Part shown: positions 56,158-61,764 of the stretch, one piece after another
How positions within the stretch are numbered: position 1 is the first letter of the stretch
Layout of the letters: every line of letters begins with the position of its first letter
DNA from: Planomonospora sp. ID67723
Lineage (GTDB): Bacteria; Actinomycetota; Actinomycetes; Streptosporangiales; Streptosporangiaceae
Assembly: GCF_015711605.1 (NCBI RefSeq)
Contig: NZ_JABTEZ010000001.1
Location: 1,888,001 to 1,952,000 of the forward strand
Reading direction: 5' to 3'
DNA: 64,000 bases
Program-made: the position numbers and the translations under genes
Notes under the pieces: model-generated
Databases searched by the model: none
The model's input: the letters and a program-made list of their open reading frames with translations, nothing else
What the model was told of the DNA's origin: nothing

Positions 56158-56466
56158 ATGGTCCGGCTGCCGTTCGACGACGAGCACGCGCCGCTGTACT
56201 CCGTGGGACAGGTGGCCGACATGCTCCAGGTCCAGCAGGCGTTCCTGCGCCGCCTCGACGAGCACGACGTGGTCCGCCCGTCCCGTTCGACCGGTGGCCA
56301 GCGCCGCTACAGCCGCCACGAGATCGGCGCCGTGCAGAGCGCGATCCAGCTCGTCGGCGAGGGCATGACCCTGGCCGCCGTGCGCCGGATCTTCGAGTTG
56401 CAGCAGCAGGTCCGCGAGCTGCAGGCCGAGCTCGCCCGCGAACGCGCCGACCGGAAGACCTCCTGA
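56158..56466 (+). CDS. MerR-family (HspR-like) regulator
   Basis: 102 residues. The HTH-wing unit is APLYSVGQVADMLQVQQAFL then RRLDEHDVVRPSRSTGGQRR YSRHEI. After it comes a short coiled coil (LQQQVRELQAELARERADRK). Size and sequence are like HspR-type MerR proteins that repress chaperone genes in actinomycetes. ATG 56158 follows GGAGAGGAGCGGGG; the frame is open further upstream but without protein character. The gap of 193 bases after hsp20 has no clear terminator, so cotranscription is possible. Confidence 0.85.
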   Translation: MVRLPFDDEHAPLYSVGQVADMLQVQQAFLRRLDEHDVVRPSRSTGGQRRYSRHEIGAVQSAIQLVGEGMTLAAVRRIFELQQQVRELQAELARERADRKTS

Positions 56467-56527
56467 CCCGGCACCATCAGCCGGAGCGGGGACACCGTGA
56501 CGCCGGGCGCGCGGGCCGCCGGAGGGG

Positions 56528-57427
56528 TCAGCCCTTGACGGCGCCGATGATGACGCCCTTGGTGAAGTGGCGCTGGACGAACGGGTAGACGAACAGCACC
56601 GGCAGCAGCGCGACCACCACGATGGCCATCTGGATGGCCAGGCTGGGCGGGAGGGCCTGGCCGCCGATCGTGGAGACGCTGCTCTGCCCGACGATCAGCG
56701 CCTGCCCCTGGAGGACGTACTGGCGGAGCACCACCTGCAGCGGCCACTTGGCGCTGTCGTTCAGGTAGAGCACGGCGTTGAAGAACGAGTTCCAGTAACC
56801 GACCGCGTAGAACAGGCCGATGACCGCGACGACCCCCTTCGACATGGGAAGCACGATCTTCCACAGGATGCGGAACTCGCTCGCGCCGTCGATGCGCGCG
56901 CTGTCGGAGACCTCCTCGGGGATGTTCATGAAGAAGGCCCGCATGACCACGAGGTTGAACGCGGTGACCGCGCCCGGCAGGATCAGCGCCCAGTACGAGT
57001 CGGTCAGTCCCAGCGAGCTGATCAGCAGGTAGCTGGGGATCATCCCGGGGCCGAACAGGAAGGTCAGCAGGACGAGGAAGAGCATCGGCCGGTGCAGCAG
57101 CGAGCCCGGCCGGGACAGGCCGTAGGCGGCCAGCACCGTGACGCTCAGGCTGATCGCGGTGCCGACGGCGGTCACGCCGAGGCTGACCATGACCGACCGG
57201 GTCACCACCCCGCCGCTGAAGAGCTCCGCGTAGGCGGCGAAGGAGAGCTCACCGGGCACGGTGACGAGCCCGCCCGCCGCCGTCACGGTCTCCTGGGTGG
57301 AGAGGCTGGTCAGCACGACCATGTAGATCGGGAAGAGCACCGAGAGTGCGATGAGTGTGAGGATGATGCCCTTGAGGAGGGCGCCGACGCGGCTCGGCCG
57401 CTCGGCCCAGGCGGGTGTGGTCGTCAT
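56528..57427 (-). CDS. sugar ABC permease, LplC/MalG-like (system 2)
   Basis: 299 residues, six membrane helices. EAA loop: DSARIDGASEFRILWKIVLP near residue 195; MTTTPAWAERPSRVGALLKG is the N-terminus. Its ATG at 57427 overlaps the stop of the previous permease by ATGA. No ATPase gene follows on this strand; the next gene is the opposite-strand MerR. Confidence 0.93.
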   Translation of the reverse strand: MTTTPAWAERPSRVGALLKGIILTLIALSVLFPIYMVVLTSLSTQETVTAAGGLVTVPGELSFAAYAELFSGGVVTRSVMVSLGVTAVGTAISLSVTVLAAYGLSRPGSLLHRPMLFLVLLTFLFGPGMIPSYLLISSLGLTDSYWALILPGAVTAFNLVVMRAFFMNIPEEVSDSARIDGASEFRILWKIVLPMSKGVVAVIGLFYAVGYWNSFFNAVLYLNDSAKWPLQVVLRQYVLQGQALIVGQSSVSTIGGQALPPSLAIQMAIVVVALLPVLFVYPFVQRHFTKGVIIGAVKG

Positions 57428-58446
57428 GATTTCTTGTAGATTCCCTGCTCGCCGAACCTGTGGGCGACCTTGTTCGCTATGAGGATGAGGACCAGGCCCA
57501 CCAGGCCCTTGACCAGGCCCGCCGCGGCGCCGTAGCTCCACTCCCCGGTCAGCAGCGTGCGCCAGTAGACGAAGGTGTCGAGCACCTCGGCCGCGTCCCG
57601 GCCGACCGCGTCGCGCTGCAGGAAGAACTGCTCGAAACCGACGTTCAGCGCCTCGCCCAGCCGGAGGATGAGCAGCAGGATGATGACCGGGCGCAGGCCC
57701 GGGAGCGTGATGTGCCACATCCGCCGCCATCGGCCCGCGCCGTCCACCGCCGCCGCCTCGTAGAGGTTCGGGTTGATCGCGGCCAGCGCGGCCAGGAAGA
57801 TGATCGTCCCCCAGCCGGCGTCCTTCCAGACCGTCTCGGCCGTCACCAGCGCGATGAACGCGTCGGGGTTGGTCATGATGTCGATGCCCTTGTGGCCGTT
57901 CTCCCGCAGGGTCTGCGAGATCAGCCCGGAGCCGCCGAACATCTGCTGGAAGAGCGTGACCACCAGCACCCAGGAGAAGAAGTGCGGCATGTAGACGATG
58001 CCCTGGATGAACAGGCGCAGCCGGGGCCGCACCACGCTGTCGAGCAGGATGGCCAGCATGATCGGGATAGGGAAGTAGAAGACCAGCTGGAAGACGGTGA
58101 TCGACAGGGTGTTGAGCGTGGCGTCCCAGAAGCTCTCGTCCAGCAGCAGCCACTGGAAGTTGGACAGGCCCACCCAGGGGCTGTCCTTGATTCCCACGTA
58201 GGGCGAGTAGTCCTGGAAGGCGATGACGTTGCCGAGCAGCGGCACGTAGTGGAAGACCAGCAGCAGGCCGATCGCCGGGACCGTCATCAGCAGCAGCTGC
58301 CAGTCGCGCCTCAGGCGGGCTCCCAGCGAGGGCCGGGAGACCGGCCGGGTCTTTTCATCGGCCTTGCTACCCTTTGCGGGAGCGCCGGCGCCGGCGGGTG
58401 AGGTCAGGTCACCCGCCGGTCCGGTGTTCACGGTGTCGTTAAGCAC
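57424..58446 (-). CDS. sugar ABC permease, LplB/MalF-like (system 2)
   Basis: 340 residues with a cytoplasmic N-terminal 45 residues and six helices. WQLLLMTVPAIGLLLVFHYV begins the membrane part, NVIAFQDYSPYVGIKDSPWV is the LplB-type loop, and the EAA loop is EAAAVDGAGRWRRMWHITLP. The GTG start at 58446 overlaps the binding-protein stop by eight bases; GTG 58431 is an alternative. Confidence 0.92.
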   Translation of the reverse strand: MLNDTVNTGPAGDLTSPAGAGAPAKGSKADEKTRPVSRPSLGARLRRDWQLLLMTVPAIGLLLVFHYVPLLGNVIAFQDYSPYVGIKDSPWVGLSNFQWLLLDESFWDATLNTLSITVFQLVFYFPIPIMLAILLDSVVRPRLRLFIQGIVYMPHFFSWVLVVTLFQQMFGGSGLISQTLRENGHKGIDIMTNPDAFIALVTAETVWKDAGWGTIIFLAALAAINPNLYEAAAVDGAGRWRRMWHITLPGLRPVIILLLILRLGEALNVGFEQFFLQRDAVGRDAAEVLDTFVYWRTLLTGEWSYGAAAGLVKGLVGLVLILIANKVAHRFGEQGIYKKS

Positions 58447-60133
58447 GGCCGTTGTCCTGCAGGACCTTCATGTAGAAGTCGCGGGCCTCGTTCCCGCCGT
58501 CCCGCTGCCACTCGGCGACGATCTGCTTGGCGTCGCTGACGGGGCGCCGGCCGCGCATGATGTCGGTGAACTTGTCCTCGGTCGGCACCTGCAGGCCGGA
58601 CATCTTCGAGGGCTTCTGGACCCGGATCCCGTCGAAGGGGGCCTTCTCCAGGTGGGGGAAGCTGGCGTTCTGCCAGTCCACGTTGAGCTTGACCGCGTCG
58701 GGATAGGGCCAGTCGACGTAGAGCGGGCGCCCGCCGAGGAAGCCGTAGGTGAAGGCGACCTCCTTGCGGCCCAGGTCGGTGAGCTCGGGGATGCCGCCGG
58801 AGCCCCGGTTGAAGTGCCTGCCCTCCACGCCGTAGTTGGACAGCTCGTACTCCTTGGTCCCGAACGGCGCCGCGCACCAGTTGAGGATGGAGAGGATCTC
58901 CTCCACCTTCTCCTTGGGCAGGCCCTTCTTGACGAAGGTGAACAGGCCCGCCGCGGTGCCGTGGTACATCAACGGCGTGCCGCCGTCGTGGGCGAAGACG
59001 GGGAAGGCGTTCATGGCGAAGCCGGGGTTCTTGCCCCGGTGCTGCTGGAGCAGTTCCTTCCAGCCGCCGAGGCCGTCGCGGTAGATGAGGATCTGCCCGG
59101 ACGCCATGAGATCCTTCTCGTTGGCGCCCTTGCTGCCGACGACCTCCGGGTGGACGAGCTCGGCCTTGAAGACCTTCTGCATGAAGGCCAGCATCAGCTC
59201 GAACTCCGGCGTCTCGTACTTGTGCACGAGCTTGCCGCCCTCGTAGCGCCACTCCTGCGGGATGCGGAAGGTCGGCCACATCATCTCGTGGATGCTGCCG
59301 AACGCCCAGCGCTTGGCCTTGGCGTCGGTGATCTCCTTGCCGAGCTCGAAGAGCTCGTCGGCGGTCTTGGGATTGGTGTTCCAGCCGTTCTCGTCGAACA
59401 GGTCCTTGCGGTAGAGCAGCGCGAAGGGATAGGGCTCGGTGGGGAACGGCACCGCCATCAGCTTGTTGTTCCAGACCGACCACTGCCAGGCGGCGGTCGG
59501 CAGGTTGGCCAGCAGCGGGTACGGCTTGACCTTGTCGCCCTGCAGGTAGGGGGTGAGGTCCTCGAAGGCCTTGTCGACGGCGGTGTTGAAGTCCGCCATC
59601 TTCTCGATCTCCCAGCTCGGGATGCACATGATGTCCGGCAGGTCGCCGGAGGCGAGCCGGGCGATGGCCTTGTCGGCGTAGACCGTACCGTCGGTGATCT
59701 GGAACTGCACGGTCGCGCCGATGTCGGCGTTGGCGGCCTGGAAGTAGGAATTGTCGTCCAGGCCGGGCGGGAGCGGGCCCCACAGCGGGGTCATCGCGGT
59801 GTAGGTGCCGCCCTTGCCGGCCTTCTGGGCGAGCGCCGCGACGGGAGTGGCGGGATACTTGGTGAAGCCGCCGCTGACGTCCGGCACGCCCGGCAGGGTG
59901 GAGACGGTGCCGGGCAGGTCCGGCTTGATGCCAGGGAACGCGGTGTAGGTCGGGGTCAGGGACGTCAGCTTCTCGGCGGCGGCGGCCGTGGCGCCGCCGC
60001 TGCCGGGGCGGGGGCCGCTGGGGGTGGAGCAGGCGCTGAGCAGGCCGCCGCTCGCGGCGGCGAGCGTGCTGAGTCCGACCAGGCCGAGGAAGCCCCGGCG
60101 GCTGGTGGTCGCGCCCTCGGGGGAATTGTTCAC
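58439..60133 (-). CDS. large sugar-binding lipoprotein, LplA type, Tat-like signal (system 2)
   Basis: 564 residues, larger than the usual 430, as in LplA/YtcQ-like proteins that bind long or branched oligosaccharides. The signal combines a twin-arginine segment SRRGFLGLVG (residues 11-20) with a lipobox GGLLSAC (Cys35). Binding-fold segments include SGDLPDIMCIPSWEIEKM, YPFALLYRKDLFDENGWN and AAGLFTFVKKGLPKEKVEEI. The GTG at 60133 has GAAGGGAA upstream. The 27-bp element lies 60 bases before it, and the ROK regulator gene is divergent, so it is probably the first gene of a ROK-controlled operon. Confidence 0.92.
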   Translation of the reverse strand: MNNSPEGATTSRRGFLGLVGLSTLAAASGGLLSACSTPSGPRPGSGGATAAAAEKLTSLTPTYTAFPGIKPDLPGTVSTLPGVPDVSGGFTKYPATPVAALAQKAGKGGTYTAMTPLWGPLPPGLDDNSYFQAANADIGATVQFQITDGTVYADKAIARLASGDLPDIMCIPSWEIEKMADFNTAVDKAFEDLTPYLQGDKVKPYPLLANLPTAAWQWSVWNNKLMAVPFPTEPYPFALLYRKDLFDENGWNTNPKTADELFELGKEITDAKAKRWAFGSIHEMMWPTFRIPQEWRYEGGKLVHKYETPEFELMLAFMQKVFKAELVHPEVVGSKGANEKDLMASGQILIYRDGLGGWKELLQQHRGKNPGFAMNAFPVFAHDGGTPLMYHGTAAGLFTFVKKGLPKEKVEEILSILNWCAAPFGTKEYELSNYGVEGRHFNRGSGGIPELTDLGRKEVAFTYGFLGGRPLYVDWPYPDAVKLNVDWQNASFPHLEKAPFDGIRVQKPSKMSGLQVPTEDKFTDIMRGRRPVSDAKQIVAEWQRDGGNEARDFYMKVLQDNGRA

Positions 60134-60192
60134 GGCGCGTTCCCTTCGTAGGTCATGGATCGGGGGTGTCGGTGAAGGACAGGTCGCGATAG

Positions 60193-60219
60193 AGTTAGTT
60201 CGTCTTTCGACCAAACAAA
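60193..60219 (-). promoter_or_regulatory. 27-bp sugar-regulon element, copy 3 (importer 2 / ROK divergent spacer)
   Basis: Read on the minus strand: TTTGTT (60219-60214), 13 bases, AACTAACT (60200-60193). Same spacing as the two other copies. Here the outer bases make it a better inverted repeat (AATTTGTT against AACTAACT). From memory it resembles xylose-repressor (XylR, a ROK protein) operators of bacilli. Confidence 0.7.
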
Positions 60220-60337
60220 TTAGTCGAGGGCGACTCCCGCCACAAGGGCTCGGCGATCGCGGACCCGGGGGCGGGTGGGGCATGATGGGGCCAGCCGGGG
60301 GCGTCCACGGACATCACCTGGGCCGATCAGGACGGGA

Positions 60338-61549
60338 TTGACCTTGATCACATCTACGACGAACCCGCAGCCGGCCGACTTCGCCGACGTCCGGGCCACC
60401 AACCTCGCCGTGGTGCTGCGGTTCGTGCGGGAGCACGCGCCGTGCTCCCGGGCGGACATCGCGGCCTCCACCGGGCTCAACAAGGCGACCGTGTCGAGCC
60501 TGGTCGCCGACCTCATCGACCGCCGTCTGGTGCGCGAGACCGGGCTGACCGAGAACCGGGTGGGCCGCCCGGCGACGATGCTCGTGCTCGACGGCTCGCC
60601 GTACGCCGCGATCGGGGTCGAGATCAACGTCGACTACGTCACCGCGGTCGCGGTGGACCTGTCGGGGGAGCGGCTGCTGTCCTGGCGGCGATCCTTCCCG
60701 GGCGCGACCAGCACGGTCAGCCAGGCCGTCGCCGCCGTCGCGGCGCTCGTGCGCCGGGTGACCGGCCGGATGGCCAAGGAGGAGCGCCAGGTCCTGGGGC
60801 TGACCGTGGGGGTGCCCGGCCTGGTCGGCACGGACGGCACGGTGCTCATCGCGCCCAACCTCGGCTGGCGCGACGCCGACCTGGCCGGTGACCTCGCCAA
60901 GGCCCTGCGCGACCCCGGCTTCGCCGTCCAGATCGACAACGACGCCAACCTCGCCGCCCTGGCCGAGTACCGCTTCGGCTCCCAGGCGGGGACGGCCAAC
61001 CTCGTCTACCTGACCGGTGAGATCGGGGTCGGCGCGGGGATCGTCATGGACGGGCGGCTGCGCCGGGGCGGACGGGGCTACAGCGGCGAGATCGGCCACA
61101 TCCAGCTCGACCCCCTCGGCGCCGAGTGCCGGTGCGGGCGGCTCGGCTGCCTGGAGGCCGTCGCCGGGATCGGCGCGGTGCTGCAGCACGCCGCACTCTC
61201 CCCGGCCGAGGTCGAGATCGAGCTGGAGGAGGTGGTACGGCTGGCCCGCGCGGACGAGCGCCGTACCCTCGACCTCCTGACTTCCGTCGGCCACCACCTG
61301 GGCAAGGGCGTCTCCGTCCTGGCCAACCTGCTCAACCCCGAGGTGGTCATCCTGGGCGGCTACTACGTGCCGCTCGCGCCGTGGCTGCTGCCTGCGGTCG
61401 CCGAGGAGATGCGCGGGCGCACCATCGCCCCGGAGGCCGGAGGCTGCCGGGTCGTCGCCTCCACCCTGGGGTACGACGCGGCGGCCCTGGGCGGTGCGGC
61501 CCGGGTGCTCGACTCGGTCGACTCCGGCCGCCTGCCCAGTGTCTCCTGA
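60338..61549 (+). CDS. ROK-family transcriptional regulator (XylR/NagC-like)
   Basis: 403 residues. N-terminal winged HTH (about 15-75: CSRADIAASTGLNKATVSSL). A ROK sugar-kinase-like domain follows, with IDNDANLAALAEYRFGS and the zinc motif GHIQLDPLGAECRCGRLGCL plus Glu (CxCGxxGCxE). It therefore binds a sugar or sugar phosphate and DNA, normally as a repressor. The start is probably TTG 60338 with AGGA five bases upstream; TTG 60344 is also possible. Divergent from importer 2 with a 27-bp element between them, so it likely controls that operon and the other two element copies. Confidence 0.92.
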   Translation: MTLITSTTNPQPADFADVRATNLAVVLRFVREHAPCSRADIAASTGLNKATVSSLVADLIDRRLVRETGLTENRVGRPATMLVLDGSPYAAIGVEINVDYVTAVAVDLSGERLLSWRRSFPGATSTVSQAVAAVAALVRRVTGRMAKEERQVLGLTVGVPGLVGTDGTVLIAPNLGWRDADLAGDLAKALRDPGFAVQIDNDANLAALAEYRFGSQAGTANLVYLTGEIGVGAGIVMDGRLRRGGRGYSGEIGHIQLDPLGAECRCGRLGCLEAVAGIGAVLQHAALSPAEVEIELEEVVRLARADERRTLDLLTSVGHHLGKGVSVLANLLNPEVVILGGYYVPLAPWLLPAVAEEMRGRTIAPEAGGCRVVASTLGYDAAALGGAARVLDSVDSGRLPSVS

Positions 61550-61636
61550 CGTGTCCCGTCGGCCGGACAAGCCGGAAACCGACGACTTTTCCGGTCTCTC
61601 TTGACCTCGGCCTCACAGCCGGGCACCCTTCAGGAC

Positions 61637-61676
61637 AAGCTCCGTTCGAAACACGCGTGTAACGAGCGGAGCTTTT
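61637..61676 (+). terminator. terminator of the ROK gene
   Basis: A 12-bp stem (AAGCTCCGTTCG at 61637-61648 with CGAGCGGAGCTT at 61663-61674, one G-U pair) followed by TTTT (61673-61676). The 14-base loop itself contains the palindrome ACACGCGTGT. This is a classical intrinsic terminator. Confidence 0.75.
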
Positions 61677-61688
61677 CCGGACCGATTA

Positions 61689-61739
61689 TCGAAGCGCTTC
61701 GACGAGAGGCGCGAGCCGCCCGTTGTCGAAGCGCTTCGA
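61689..61739. promoter_or_regulatory. paired LacI-type operators before the cytoplasmic GH3 gene
   Basis: Two perfect copies of TCGAAGCGCTTCGA at 61689-61702 and 61726-61739, with centres 37 bp apart (about 3.5 helical turns). The second ends 25 bases before the ATG. Same sequence as the site at 52203, so one regulator probably controls both GH3 genes. No LacI-family gene is in the window. Confidence 0.75.
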
Positions 61740-61764
61740 CGCTCATCCAGAGGGATGGTCCCCC

